A stretch of 31,765 nt of DNA from SFFI01 sp964398655 (GTDB taxonomy: Bacteria; Bacillota; Clostridia; Saccharofermentanales; DTU023): the NCBI GenBank assembly GCA_964398655.1, contig CAYNNG010000023.1, forward strand, positions 1 to 31,765, read 5' to 3'. A model generated the notes under the pieces. It was not told where the DNA came from and did not search any database. It saw only the letters and a list, made by a program, of their open reading frames with translations. Position numbers and translations under genes: made by a program. Numbering within the stretch: the stretch's first letter is position 1; each line of letters opens with the position of its first letter. Of the stretch, positions 7,620 through 16,400 are shown piece after piece.

Positions 7620-8537
7620 CTAGGCTTCCAGATCTGCGCCTAAGCTCTCAGCCAAATCGAGGAGCTTCTGCATGCGGTGGTTTACCCCCGACTTGCCCAA
7701 AGGCGGATCTAGGGCTTGGCCTAACTCCGCCAGAGATAGCTCAGGATATTTGAGCCGCAGTTTGGCGACGCTTTTTAATTTGTCTGGAAGCTTAGCATAT
7801 TCTCCACAGGCTTTGAGATGTAAAATAGCCCGGCGCTGGCGGGCCGAAGAATCAGCAAGACGCTGGGCATTAGCCGAGTCACAGTTAACCACGCGGTTGA
7901 CCTGGTTATACATCTCCTTTTCTACCCGCAGGGATTCAAAGTTCAACAGGCCTTGATTCGCACCGCTGTAGAGCAGGAAATCCGCAATAGTCTGCCCATC
8001 CTTGGTATATAAAACATAGTAGCCTTGGTGGCGCAATTCCTTAAACTTGAGGCCCAAATCAGCAAAAACTGCTTGGAAGAAGCTCTGGGCCAGGCTTCTT
8101 TGCAGAGAAAACTCTAGGTGGTAAAAATCCTGGGGACTGGCCAGGGAGCCGGCAGCCAAAAACAAGCTGGCCAATATAAGGGCGATATTATTGCGCCTTT
8201 CTTCTTGGCCCAGGTCTGCGGCGATATAGGCCTGGCCAGTTTGAGCAAATTGTTCGAGGTCTGCCCTCAAACGGCGGGCTGTATCCAAGTCTTCCAGGTA
8301 AAGAGAGGACCGCGACTTGCTAACATTAACCTCTACCTGGATGTGGTAGACCTGGTCCAGCGCTTGGGCCAGATACTCTACGAAGTCCTGATTTTGACTG
8401 GAGAAGTGGAGCTCTCTACCTTGAATGCGAAAGGCAGCCAGGAGCGAGACCAGTAGCGGCAAGGACATATTCTGCTTCCGCTCACTGAGCAAGGCAAAGA
8501 ATTCCTGGCGAAGATTTTGAGAAAAGGAAGCTTGCAA
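7620..8537 (-). CDS. whiA: WhiA family DNA-binding regulator
   Basis: WhiA joins an N-terminal LAGLIDADG homing-endonuclease-like fold without nuclease function to a C-terminal helix-turn-helix. Here the C-terminus holds the family's HTH (about residues 225-290, with KYPELSLAELGQALDPPLGKSGVNHRMQKL). The longest frame begins at TTG 8603 inside rapZ. AGGAG at 8548-8544 places the start at TTG 8537, giving MQASFSQNLRQEF. This matches the normal WhiA beginning (SFS..L..EL) and yields 305 aa, with a 19-base gap after rapZ. WhiA is linked to cell division, chromosome segregation and, in actinobacteria, sporulation. It is the last gene of the hprK-murB-rapZ-whiA operon. Confidence 0.93.
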   Translation of the reverse strand: MQASFSQNLRQEFFALLSERKQNMSLPLLVSLLAAFRIQGRELHFSSQNQDFVEYLAQALDQVYHIQVEVNVSKSRSSLYLEDLDTARRLRADLEQFAQTGQAYIAADLGQEERRNNIALILASLFLAAGSLASPQDFYHLEFSLQRSLAQSFFQAVFADLGLKFKELRHQGYYVLYTKDGQTIADFLLYSGANQGLLNFESLRVEKEMYNQVNRVVNCDSANAQRLADSSARQRRAILHLKACGEYAKLPDKLKSVAKLRLKYPELSLAELGQALDPPLGKSGVNHRMQKLLDLAESLGADLEA

Positions 8538-8556
8538 ATTAATCTCCTGAAGGGGC

Positions 8557-9435
8557 CTAAATTCCACCCGTGGCCTGTTTGTGAATATCTCGATGTTCAA
8601 CAAAAACCGGATAAGCAGAATCAGCCAGGCGAGCTTTAAAGGCCTCTACAAAGGCCACCGACCGGTGGTGACCGCCTGTACAGCCAAAGGCAATATTCAG
8701 CCTCATCCGGCCTTCCCGCTTAAAGAAGGGCAAAATGAGGCGCAGATTCTCTAACTGCCGGTCAAGAAAATCCCGGCTTTCCGGGAAAGAGAAAATATAG
8801 TCGAAAACCGGCTGGTCAAGGCCACTTAGCTGCTTTAATTCTGGTATATAAAAAGGATTGGGCACAAAACGCACATCGCAGACCATATCGGCATCGGAAG
8901 GCAGGCCGTACTTATAGCCAAAAGACTCCAAATACAGGGTAATAAAGTCTTCTTGGCCTGGCTGGAAGCTATGTATGAGCTGGTCTCTGAGGTCTAGCCC
9001 GGAAAGGAAGCTGGTATCTATGATATCCGTAGCCAGCTCCCGCAGAGGAGCCATGAGCTCCCGCTCCCGGCGGAGAGCGGATGTCAAATTTGAGGATTTG
9101 GCCAGGGGGTGGTTGCGCCGGGTTTGCTTATAGCGTGAAAGCAGGACCCCGGGTTGGGCCTCCAGATACAACAAGCGGATTTGCGGATACTTTCGCAAGA
9201 TGCTGGACATTTTGGGAGATAGCTCATCATTTAGGAGCAGGGAGCGGGCATCGCTGATCAGGCAGAAACGCTGGGTTTCTCCCTCCTCAGCGTGGGCCTC
9301 CGACAAAGAATTAACCAAGAGCTCTAACAGTGAGGGCGGCACATTATCTATACAAAAATAGCCCAGATCCTCCAGATACTTGGCTGCCGTTGATTTACCG
9401 GAACCGGATAAGCCGGTTACGATCAGAATTTCCAC
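8557..9435 (-). CDS. rapZ: RapZ/YvcJ nucleotide-binding protein
   Basis: RapZ family P-loop protein of 292 aa, normal length. Walker A GLSGSGKS is at residues 8-15. The C-terminal domain contains the conserved GCTGGHHRSV signature, seen in E. coli RapZ as part of the RNA- and metabolite-binding domain. In Firmicutes (YvcJ) it hydrolyses nucleotides; in E. coli it controls GlmS through small RNAs. The start is GTG 9435 with AGGAG seven bases upstream. It sits between murB and whiA. The usual next gene, yvcK, is absent. Confidence 0.96.
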   Translation of the reverse strand: MEILIVTGLSGSGKSTAAKYLEDLGYFCIDNVPPSLLELLVNSLSEAHAEEGETQRFCLISDARSLLLNDELSPKMSSILRKYPQIRLLYLEAQPGVLLSRYKQTRRNHPLAKSSNLTSALRRERELMAPLRELATDIIDTSFLSGLDLRDQLIHSFQPGQEDFITLYLESFGYKYGLPSDADMVCDVRFVPNPFYIPELKQLSGLDQPVFDYIFSFPESRDFLDRQLENLRLILPFFKREGRMRLNIAFGCTGGHHRSVAFVEAFKARLADSAYPVFVEHRDIHKQATGGI

Positions 9436-9467
9436 GCGTTATCTCCTCTACAAACTAACTATGCTAT

Positions 9468-10424
9468 CTATGCCCTCTCAGGATGATCGCTTAGTTCTGA
9501 CCAGTCACCGATGAAGCGTACTTCCGGCTCCAGGCTATAGCCTGACTGCCGCTTTACTTCCGCCTGCACATGGGCAAAGGCCTGCCTAAGATCTTGGGCT
9601 GAGGCATTTCCATAGTTGACAATAAAGCCTGCATGCTTGGCGGATACCCCGCAGCTGCCTTGGCGCCAGCCCTTAAGTCCCGCGCCCTCAATCAAGCGCG
9701 AGGCGTAAGCGCCCTGCGGCCGCTTAAAGGAGGAACCCGCGCTAGCCATTTCCAAAGGTTGGGACTTGCGACGCCTGGCCTGGAAATCCGCCATGCGGGC
9801 ATATATCTCGTGCTTGGCTCCAGGAGCCAGTTCCAGGCTTACCTGAGAAATGAGGCCAGGGTGGTCGCTAAAGTAAGAGTGGCGGTAGGAGAAGTCAAGC
9901 TCCTCCTTGCTCAAACTTCTGACTTGCAGCTGGTCATCAATATAGGTCACCTGAGTCACCAAATCACCAATGGTACAGTCATAGGCGCCTGCGTTCATCA
10001 TGACAGCACCGCCCAGTGAGCCTGGTATGCCTACCAAACCTTCTGCTCCGCTCAGGCCCTGGCGGGCACAAAAAGCCGCCAGCTGATAGAGCGGGCAGCC
10101 AGCCTGGCAGCTTAGTACTTTGCCCTGCAAGTCCAGCTCGCTATAGGCGGAACTCAAAATAATCACTAAACCGCGGATACCCTGGTCAGCTACGAGTACA
10201 TTGGAGCCCCGACCCAGGACGGTTACAGGAAGGTCCAGGTCACGCGCCAGGCGCAGGCATGCCAGGATTGCCTCTTGGCTGTGCGGCCAGGAGACAAGGT
10301 CTGCCGGCCCGCCAACCTTAAAACTCACCAGCTGACTGAGGAAGTAATGAGTGGAGAAACGCAGGCCGGTAATTTCCTTTAAGCCCTGGGCAGCCTGGTC
10401 CAACTTTGCTTGCCAATTATCCAA
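9468..10424 (-). CDS. murB: UDP-N-acetylenolpyruvoylglucosamine reductase
   Basis: MurB is the FAD-dependent enzyme that reduces UDP-GlcNAc-enolpyruvate to UDP-MurNAc in peptidoglycan precursor synthesis. Visible motifs are the FAD-binding VGGPADLV and GRGSNVLV, the loop PGSLGGAVMMNAGAY, YRHSYF, the catalytic serine region SAGSSFKRP and the C-terminal EPEVRFIG with the catalytic Glu. The frame is open from 10463, but GGAGG lies about nine bases before TTG 10424. That start gives 318 aa and only an 8-base overlap with the hprK stop, which fits translational coupling. Confidence 0.95.
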   Translation of the reverse strand: MDNWQAKLDQAAQGLKEITGLRFSTHYFLSQLVSFKVGGPADLVSWPHSQEAILACLRLARDLDLPVTVLGRGSNVLVADQGIRGLVIILSSAYSELDLQGKVLSCQAGCPLYQLAAFCARQGLSGAEGLVGIPGSLGGAVMMNAGAYDCTIGDLVTQVTYIDDQLQVRSLSKEELDFSYRHSYFSDHPGLISQVSLELAPGAKHEIYARMADFQARRRKSQPLEMASAGSSFKRPQGAYASRLIEGAGLKGWRQGSCGVSAKHAGFIVNYGNASAQDLRQAFAHVQAEVKRQSGYSLEPEVRFIGDWSELSDHPERA

Positions 10425-11364
10425 GATTTTCCGCCTCCGCCTCTGCAACACCAGATTGACCAAAGACGCGCTCCGCTAAGGCCTTAGCGGCATCATAGCC
10501 CATGGTCTTCTGGCGGAAGTTAATGGCTGCGGCCTCAACAATCACGGCTAAATTCCGGCCAGGCCTAACAGGTATTGTAATAGAAGGCACATTGATGCCC
10601 AAGATTTCCGTGTACTCATCCTGGAGACCAAAGCGCTCATAGTTCTTGCTTTCATCCCAATATTCCAGTTTGAGAATAAAGTCTATGCTGTCTTGGTACT
10701 TAACAGACGAAACCCCGTAGAGCTCTTTAATGTCCAAGATACCTACCCCGCGGATTTCGATCAGGTAGCGGATAATATCTGGCGCCCGACCTAAAAGAGT
10801 AGTATCTGAAACCCGGCGGATCTCCACCAGGTCATCCGCGATTAGACGGTGGCCGCGCTTGACAATTTCCAAGGCCGTCTCCGATTTGCCCACACCGGAC
10901 TCACCCAGCAGTAAGACCCCTTCGCCATACACCTCTACCAGGACACCGTGCATGGAGAGGCGTTCCGCCAATTCCACATTGAGGTATTTAATCAGAGATG
11001 AGGAAAAAGAACCGGTCGCTTCCTCCGTACCCAAGAGAGGGATACCAAAGTTTTGGGCTGCGATTTCCATCTCCTTCATGGGCTTATAGCCGCGGGCCAG
11101 GATAAAGCAGGGAATGCCCGTAGCAAACAGACTGTTGAGCCGGCACTGTCTTTGGCTGGGCAGGAGACTTTCCAAGTAGGCAAACTCCATATTGCCGATA
11201 ACCTGGATCCGGTCCGGACCAAAATGCATGTAATTGCCCGTCAGCTGCAAGCCTGGCCGAATTACATCCGGCACATAAACGTTCACCTGGGGAATATATT
11301 CCGACCCTTGATAACATTGCAGTTTGAAGGTCTCAACTACTTTACTTAATGGGGTTTGGTTCAC
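10417..11364 (-). CDS. hprK: HPr kinase/phosphorylase
   Basis: This bifunctional enzyme phosphorylates and dephosphorylates Ser46 of HPr, the switch for carbon catabolite control in Firmicutes. It has 315 aa, normal length. Walker A GESGVGKS is at 154-161. The conserved His139 (MHGVLVEVYG) lies just before it, and the signature EIRGVGILDI starts near 203. GTG 11364 is preceded by AGGAGG. It is the first gene of the murB-rapZ-whiA operon. No HPr gene is in the window. Confidence 0.97.
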   Translation of the reverse strand: MNQTPLSKVVETFKLQCYQGSEYIPQVNVYVPDVIRPGLQLTGNYMHFGPDRIQVIGNMEFAYLESLLPSQRQCRLNSLFATGIPCFILARGYKPMKEMEIAAQNFGIPLLGTEEATGSFSSSLIKYLNVELAERLSMHGVLVEVYGEGVLLLGESGVGKSETALEIVKRGHRLIADDLVEIRRVSDTTLLGRAPDIIRYLIEIRGVGILDIKELYGVSSVKYQDSIDFILKLEYWDESKNYERFGLQDEYTEILGINVPSITIPVRPGRNLAVIVEAAAINFRQKTMGYDAAKALAERVFGQSGVAEAEAENLG

Positions 11365-11411
11365 ACTTTCCTCCTAAGCTCTAAGCCAGGCCAAGTTGAA
11401 GTCATATGAGG

Positions 11412-11420
11412 ATTATAGCA
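11412..11420 (-). promoter_or_regulatory. Extended -10 promoter of the hprK operon
   Basis: On the minus strand TGC-TATAAT (11420-11412) forms an extended -10 element about 50 bases upstream of the hprK start. Only a weak -35 (TAGACC-like) lies further up. It faces away from the mntP promoter. Confidence 0.5.
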
Positions 11421-11497
11421 CGCCCAGCCTTTGGTCTAGCCGCCAGGCCCCTGAACAGCTTTGTGCCTTTTAAAAATTTGCCACTGGTCAGAGCATG

Positions 11498-11503
11498 TAT
11501 AAT
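11498..11503 (+). promoter_or_regulatory. -10 element of mntP promoter
   Basis: A perfect TATAAT lies 37 bases before the mntP start. A good -35 at normal spacing is not seen; TTGCCA is only 14 bases away. The leader is short and does not contain a manganese (yybP-ykoY) riboswitch. Confidence 0.4.
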
Positions 11504-11540
11504 TAGAGAGATTTTGCAAAATTGAGAAGGAGAGCAACTC

Positions 11541-12122
11541 TTGAATCTAGTTGAAGTTATCCTCATTGCTGTCGGCTTGAGCATGGATGCCTTTGCCGTA
11601 GCTATCTGCAAGGGCTTGTCTGTAAAACAGCTCCTGCCCAGACATTACCTGATCACCGGACTCTGGTTTGGTGGTTTTCAAGGGCTCATGCCCCTGCTGG
11701 GCTTCCTCTTAGGCCGGGGCCTGGAAAATTACATTAAATCCGTTGACCACTGGATTGCCTTTGGCCTCTTAGCCCTTATCGGCCTCAATATGCTGCGGGA
11801 ATCCCGCAACCCCAGTTGTGACGTGCCGGCAGGTAGCGCCACCCTTGACCAGGCTTTTGCTCCTGGCACCATGCTGCCCCTAGCCCTAGCCACCTCCATT
11901 GATGCCCTGGCCATCGGGGTAAGTTTAGGTCTGCTTGACCAGGTAAATATTGGCTTAACCAGTACGATTATTGGTGTAATCACCTTCGCCTTTTCTGCCC
12001 TGGGCCTAGGCTTAGGCCGGATCCTGGGAGAAAAGTTTCAGCAGAAGGCTCAAATCGTGGGCGGTATCGTATTAATTAGCCTAGGCTTAAAGATTCTCTT
12101 GGAACATTTAGCTATAATTTAG
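11541..12122 (+). CDS. mntP: Manganese efflux pump MntP family
   Basis: MntP exports Mn2+ across the cytoplasmic membrane and protects against manganese overload. The 193-aa, largely hydrophobic protein is predicted to have six membrane segments arranged as two related halves. Each half carries the family's acidic motif: GLSMDAFAVAICKG (Asp16) and ATSIDALAIGVSLG. The start is TTG 11541 behind AGGAG; the alternative in-frame ATG falls inside the first motif and can be excluded. The permease gene 38 bases downstream is probably cotranscribed. Confidence 0.95.
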   Translation: MNLVEVILIAVGLSMDAFAVAICKGLSVKQLLPRHYLITGLWFGGFQGLMPLLGFLLGRGLENYIKSVDHWIAFGLLALIGLNMLRESRNPSCDVPAGSATLDQAFAPGTMLPLALATSIDALAIGVSLGLLDQVNIGLTSTIIGVITFAFSALGLGLGRILGEKFQQKAQIVGGIVLISLGLKILLEHLAII

Positions 12123-12160
12123 TTACAAAACCCCCAAACTGTGAGACGAGGTTAAAGTCC

Positions 12161-13336
12161 ATGTCAGATAAAGCCGAGCAAACTAAGAACTTAAAAGCTA
12201 AAGCTAAAACCAAGGATCCCCATGCCCTCTACTGGCGCATCCTGGTAAGGACCCTCTTAGTAATTTTAGGCTGTCTGGTCATCTACTATCTCATCATTCC
12301 CGGCCTGCATATTTTTTCTCCTCTGATCTGGGCAGCCATCCTGGCGGCTCTCCTCTCCCCCCTCTTAAATAGTATTTACAAACATATTAAAATTCCCCGG
12401 GGCATCCTCAGCTTTATCATGGTCATCCTGATTCTGGCTTTGCTGGTAGTGCCTGCTTATTTTTTAGTTAAGGCCGCCCTGGACCAGGTTCAAGAATTTG
12501 CGGGGGCCCTACAAAAAAGTAACCTGCTAGACCTCGGGGACCACGCAACTATTGAAAAAATTCAGGATTGGATTGCTGAATTGCCCGGACCTGTAGCAGG
12601 CTATCTGCAGGATCTCCTGAACAGTTTGCAAAGCGGACTGCAGAGTTCCGGTAATAAGATTCTAAATTTCACCGTAAGTTTTGGCCGGCAATTTATCTCT
12701 CAAACGACTGCGGTTGTTCTCTGGCTGTTTACCTTCTTCATGGCTATCTTTTTCATCCTCGTGGACTATGAAAAGATCAACAACAAGATTGGCCAGATCC
12801 TCACGCGACCCACTCGCAAAACCCTAACCATGGTCAAGGATACAGGGATTGTAGCTGTAGGAAAGTATGTGCGAGGGCTCTTCTACCTCGCTATTTTCTG
12901 TACCGTATATATGCTAATTGCCTTCACCATATACGGTTATCCTTACGCTATTATCCTCTCCCTCTTTATGGGAATTTTGGATATCTTGCCCATTGTGGGC
13001 TCCCTCACCTTCCTGGTTCCCTGGTGCGCCTTAGAGTTCCTCATAGGTGATGTACGTTTTGCTAGCTTCCTCTTGATTACTATTTCTATCTATACTGTGC
13101 TACGGAAAATTGCCGAACCTAAGCTTATGGGTACCGCAACTGGCCTGCACCCCCTCTTTACCCTCATCCTGTTCTATGTAACCCTCCGTTTTATGGGAGT
13201 TTGGGCCGCGATCCTTGCCCCCATAGTCGTAATGATGATAATCTCGATTTACCAGGCCGGCTTCTTTGATGATTGGCTGCTAGACCTTTATGAATTCCGG
13301 TCCCGCATGCGAGTTTTCCTACGCCGTAAAGGCTAA
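12161..13336 (+). CDS. AI-2E family transporter (PerM/UPF0118-like permease)
   Basis: The 391-aa integral membrane protein is of the family that includes E. coli TqsA and PerM, and Na+/H+ antiporter-like members. It has a short lysine-rich cytoplasmic N-terminus, two pairs of membrane helices, a soluble insertion at about 120-180 and further helices. The family signature MGILDILPIVGS lies near residues 267-278. The substrate is not readable: the family covers autoinducer-2 export, ion/proton exchange and unknown cargo. The spacing after mntP suggests an operon. GAGG stands about ten bases before the ATG. Confidence 0.9.
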   Translation: MSDKAEQTKNLKAKAKTKDPHALYWRILVRTLLVILGCLVIYYLIIPGLHIFSPLIWAAILAALLSPLLNSIYKHIKIPRGILSFIMVILILALLVVPAYFLVKAALDQVQEFAGALQKSNLLDLGDHATIEKIQDWIAELPGPVAGYLQDLLNSLQSGLQSSGNKILNFTVSFGRQFISQTTAVVLWLFTFFMAIFFILVDYEKINNKIGQILTRPTRKTLTMVKDTGIVAVGKYVRGLFYLAIFCTVYMLIAFTIYGYPYAIILSLFMGILDILPIVGSLTFLVPWCALEFLIGDVRFASFLLITISIYTVLRKIAEPKLMGTATGLHPLFTLILFYVTLRFMGVWAAILAPIVVMMIISIYQAGFFDDWLLDLYEFRSRMRVFLRRKG

Positions 13337-13400
13337 AGCTTGAAGAGTTGCCCTTAAGTTATCCAGTAAGAATTTCCCTACCCTAGACAAGGAGAGAACC

Positions 13401-14534
13401 ATGATTTACCACGAATTTAAAGACACAAAAATTTCCGCCCTAGGCTATGGCCTAATGCGCTTGCCCGTCTTAGATGAGGACAATGCAAAAATAGATGTCA
13501 AAGAAACCGAAAAACTCCTGGCCTATGCCATGGAGCAGGGCATTAACTACTATGACACTGCCTATGGCTACCACCGTGGTAATTCTGAGCCGGTGATTGG
13601 GGAAATCCTTTCAGCTTATCCCCGCGACAGTTTCCACCTGGCCTCTAAATTCCCTGGCTATGCTCAGGAAAACCATGCCAAGTGCCGGGAAATTTTCCAA
13701 AGCCAGCTGGACCGCTGCCACACCGAATATTTTGATTTTTACCTCTTGCACACCGTAAGTGACAATAATATTGACTGGTACCTTGACCGCTCTTATGGTC
13801 TGATTGATTATCTTGCCTTAGAAAAGGCCGCCGGTAGGATCCGGCACTTAGGCTTTTCCACCCATGCCTCTTTGGAAAATACCCGGAGGCTCTTTGAGGC
13901 CTACCACGAGCACTTGGAATTCTGTCAAATCCAGCTCAACTGGCTGGACTGGACCTACCAGGAAGCAAGGAAAACCTTAGCCTTGGCCCAGGAATATGGA
14001 GTACCAGCCTGGGTCATGGAACCCTTGCGCGGAGGTAAGCTGGCTAAGTTGGAGCCTGAATACGAAGCTCAGCTCAAAGCCCTGAGGCCAGATGAACCCA
14101 TTTCTGCCTGGTCCTTCCGTTTCCTACAGAGCCTGCCCGAGGTCAAGCTCGTGCTTTCCGGCATGTCTAATATGGACGTGCTGAAGCAGAATATTCAGAC
14201 CTTCTCCAGTTTTAAACCTCTAAACGAACAGGAAAAAGCTGTATTATTCTCTATTGCCGAGGATATGATCGCCAAAGTTTCTGCGCCCTGCACCAACTGT
14301 AAATATTGCCTGCCAGAATGCCCCAAGCGCCTGGATATCCCTGCGATCTTAGAAGTATATAATCAGCTCGCTATGGAGCCTGGTAAATGGGGTAAGCCTC
14401 AAGCCTTTGCCGACTGGGAGGACCACAAGCTGCCCGCAGCCTGTATTGCCTGCCACCGCTGCGAACGTCAATGTCCCCAAGGGATCAAAATTGCGGAAAT
14501 TATGGCAAAATTTGCCTCTAAGATGGAAGTCTAA
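13401..14534 (+). CDS. Aldo/keto reductase with C-terminal 4Fe-4S domain
   Basis: An NAD(P)H-type oxidoreductase barrel (about 1-285) carries the AKR tetrad: Asp52, Tyr55 (YYDTAYGYH), Lys83 (ASKFPG) and His117 (LLHTV). A ferredoxin-like tail has two CxxCxxCxxxCP motifs: Cys297/300/303/307 and Cys348/351/354/358. They predict two 4Fe-4S clusters and suggest electron exchange with ferredoxin-type partners. This fusion is common in anaerobes. The substrate is unknown. AAGGAG stands before ATG 13401. The gene follows the permease by 64 bases and precedes the FMN riboswitch. If the riboswitch has its own promoter, the gene is independent of ribU. Confidence 0.93.
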   Translation: MIYHEFKDTKISALGYGLMRLPVLDEDNAKIDVKETEKLLAYAMEQGINYYDTAYGYHRGNSEPVIGEILSAYPRDSFHLASKFPGYAQENHAKCREIFQSQLDRCHTEYFDFYLLHTVSDNNIDWYLDRSYGLIDYLALEKAAGRIRHLGFSTHASLENTRRLFEAYHEHLEFCQIQLNWLDWTYQEARKTLALAQEYGVPAWVMEPLRGGKLAKLEPEYEAQLKALRPDEPISAWSFRFLQSLPEVKLVLSGMSNMDVLKQNIQTFSSFKPLNEQEKAVLFSIAEDMIAKVSAPCTNCKYCLPECPKRLDIPAILEVYNQLAMEPGKWGKPQAFADWEDHKLPAACIACHRCERQCPQGIKIAEIMAKFASKMEV

Positions 14535-14557
14535 GGCCTTTTGTGTTAGGCTGTATA

Positions 14558-14690
14558 TGTTTTCGGGGCAGGGTGCAATTCCCTACCGACGGTGTTAGGT
14601 CCACTCGGCCTTCAGTCCGTGAACTCCTGCAGGAGCCGATAGGGTGAAAATCCCTAACCGACAGTACAGTCTGGATGAGAGAAAACCTCA
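14558..14690 (+). ncRNA. FMN riboswitch (RFN element)
   Basis: The conserved RFN core is clear. TTCGGGGCAGGGTG at the 5' side is followed by AATTCCCTACCGACGGT, then AGTCCGTGA, then GGGTGAAAATCCCTAACCGAC, AGTACAGTCTGGATGAGAGA at the 3' side. These match the segments of the six-helix junction that binds flavin mononucleotide. It lies in the leader of ribU, and a terminator hairpin follows. The expected logic is transcription termination when FMN is plentiful. Confidence 0.96.
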
Positions 14691-14707
14691 GTGTTTTATC
14701 TTCTCCC

Positions 14708-14736
14708 AAAAACCTGCCGCAAGGCCGGTTTTTTTC
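14708..14736 (+). terminator. Riboswitch-controlled terminator upstream of ribU
   Basis: AAAAACC at 14708 pairs with GGTTTTT, and an inner GCC/GGC pair closes a GCAA loop. The stem runs straight into a T run ending at 14735. Its position between the FMN aptamer and ribU makes it the likely expression platform. Confidence 0.8.
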
Positions 14737-14774
14737 TGCCCGAAGGCAAATTTTACGCCTTATAGGAGAAGGAC

Positions 14775-15437
14775 ATGAATTTTCAAGAAAAGACAGTATT
14801 AAGCACAGCAAACGGGACCGAGCAGGCCCATGACATGCGTACGATCGACCAGCAAAAGCAGCGCAATCACACGATCGCCAAGATCTCCATTATGTCTGCC
14901 ATCGCTTTCATCCTCATGTATCTGGAGTTTCCCGTACCCTTAATGCCGGCCTTCCTCAAGTTCGACCTCTCAGAAATCCCCGCTCTCTTAGCGGCTTTCA
15001 GCATGGGGCCTCTGGCGGGAGTAATCGTGGAACTGGTCAAAAACCTCCTCCACCTCCCTTTAAGTCAAACCATGATGGTCGGCGAACTGGCCAACTTCCT
15101 GATCGGGTCTAGCTTCGTAGCTTCCGCGGCTTTGATTTATAAGCATCACAAGTCAAAGAAAAGCGCGATTAGAGGTATGGTCCTAGGAACCTTAACCATG
15201 ACCCTGGTCGGAGCGCTCTTTAACTATTTTATCAATATTCCCTTTTACATTAACGTGATGGGTTTTAACTTGGAAGCCATCGTGGCAATGACCAACCAAG
15301 CCGGTAATAGTCTGGTTACCGATTTACCCAGCTTGATCGTGTGGGTCTTCGTACCCTTCAACATTGTTAAAGGAGCCCTGGTCTCCCTACTGGTATCCTT
15401 GCTCTATAAGCCTCTGAGCCCCCTACTGCATAGATAA
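14775..15437 (+). CDS. ribU: Riboflavin ECF transporter S component
   Basis: RibU is the membrane subunit that binds riboflavin. It works with the shared ECF module (EcfA, EcfA', EcfT), which is not in this window. The 220-aa protein has about 38 polar N-terminal residues, then roughly six membrane helices. The family features YLEFPVPLMPAFLKFDLSE and MGPLAGVIVELVKNLLH are evident. AGGAGAAGG precedes ATG 14775. The FMN riboswitch upstream independently supports a flavin-uptake role. The stop is only 12 bases from the end of the convergent nnrD gene. Confidence 0.95.
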   Translation: MNFQEKTVLSTANGTEQAHDMRTIDQQKQRNHTIAKISIMSAIAFILMYLEFPVPLMPAFLKFDLSEIPALLAAFSMGPLAGVIVELVKNLLHLPLSQTMMVGELANFLIGSSFVASAALIYKHHKSKKSAIRGMVLGTLTMTLVGALFNYFINIPFYINVMGFNLEAIVAMTNQAGNSLVTDLPSLIVWVFVPFNIVKGALVSLLVSLLYKPLSPLLHR

Positions 15438-15449
15438 GAGGGGCAAAAC

Positions 15450-16400
15450 TTAAGAGACCCGCCCTGGGTCTAACAAACGGAAAGCTCTGTAGAAATTCGG
15501 GGCCAGATCCCCTACCCGCATAGACCGCTCGCTCGTGGCAGCCGCCAAGAGCTGAGCGGTTTTTACATGGAGCCACACGGCCAGGAGCGCAGCCGCGGCT
15601 AAAGATAGGCCTTGAGAGGCCAGGCCGAGGCAGAGGCCGGTTAGCACATCGCCGGAACCTGCGCGCGCCAAGCCAGAACAGGATTCACGAGAAATAAAGC
15701 CTATGCCATCTGGCAGGGCTAAAATGCTGTGGCTGCCCTTTAATAGTACGAGGGCTCCGCTTTCTTGAGCAAATTGCCGCGCCGCGGCCAGGCGTACGTC
15801 CTCCCCGTATAAGTTACCCAGGTCCGGTGCCAAGCGGGAAAATTCTCCCGGATGAGGAGTCAGAAGTGTAGTACCGGGTTGTCGCCGGCTAAGCTCGCGC
15901 CGTAAAGCAGGGCCAGAGCTCTTTTGGGCTAGGAGGTTGAGGGCGTCAGCATCTAAAATCAAGGGGTAATCTCTAGACAGCAAATTAGTCAAAACCTGGT
16001 CATAGTCTGCCTGGAGGGACCAGCCCGGCCCAGCGGCCAAGGCTTGAATTTGGGGGTCTAAGTCCAGCCCTAGGGCCTGGTGATCCCGAAGCAGGACAAC
16101 TTCCGGAAACTTTAAGAGACAAAGCTGCAAGCTAGAAGGCGCCGAGGCCACTTCTACATAGCCTACGCCTGAGCGCAGGGCGGCCTCTGCCGCCAAAAGC
16201 AGGGCTCCTGGGTAGGCCTCAGATCCCGCCCAGAGAGCTGCCCGTCCAAAAGTACCCTTGTGACTGTCCTCAGGCCGCACAGGCAACAGCCGTCCTGCCA
16301 GGTCTTGCGTCAACAAAAAAGAACCCGGAAGGCCTGCAGGCTGCAGGGCTTCCGGGGAAACTGCTAAAAAAGGAGAGATGATATCCAGGGGCCTGGACAT
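15450..16400 (-). CDS. nnrD: ADP-dependent NAD(P)HX dehydratase, stand-alone
   Basis: The ribokinase-like domain of the YjeF/NnrD family repairs hydrated NAD(P)H. Visible motifs are HKGTFGRAALWAGS near 47-60, LLTPHPGEF in the middle and ARAGSGDVLTG near the C-terminus, which holds the catalytic Asp and anion hole. The 316 aa contain only the dehydratase. The NnrE epimerase domain that is often fused at the N-terminus is missing and not encoded nearby. The ATG shares one base with the trxA stop (TAATG), so the two are translationally coupled. Confidence 0.92.
   Translation of the reverse strand: MSRPLDIISPFLAVSPEALQPAGLPGSFLLTQDLAGRLLPVRPEDSHKGTFGRAALWAGSEAYPGALLLAAEAALRSGVGYVEVASAPSSLQLCLLKFPEVVLLRDHQALGLDLDPQIQALAAGPGWSLQADYDQVLTNLLSRDYPLILDADALNLLAQKSSGPALRRELSRRQPGTTLLTPHPGEFSRLAPDLGNLYGEDVRLAAARQFAQESGALVLLKGSHSILALPDGIGFISRESCSGLARAGSGDVLTGLCLGLASQGLSLAAAALLAVWLHVKTAQLLAAATSERSMRVGDLAPNFYRAFRLLDPGRVS

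Noticed and set aside
11404..11540. Manganese riboswitch (yybP-ykoY) in front of mntP
   Set aside because: The leader after the -10 element is only about 30 bases, and no conserved yybP-ykoY motifs are present.
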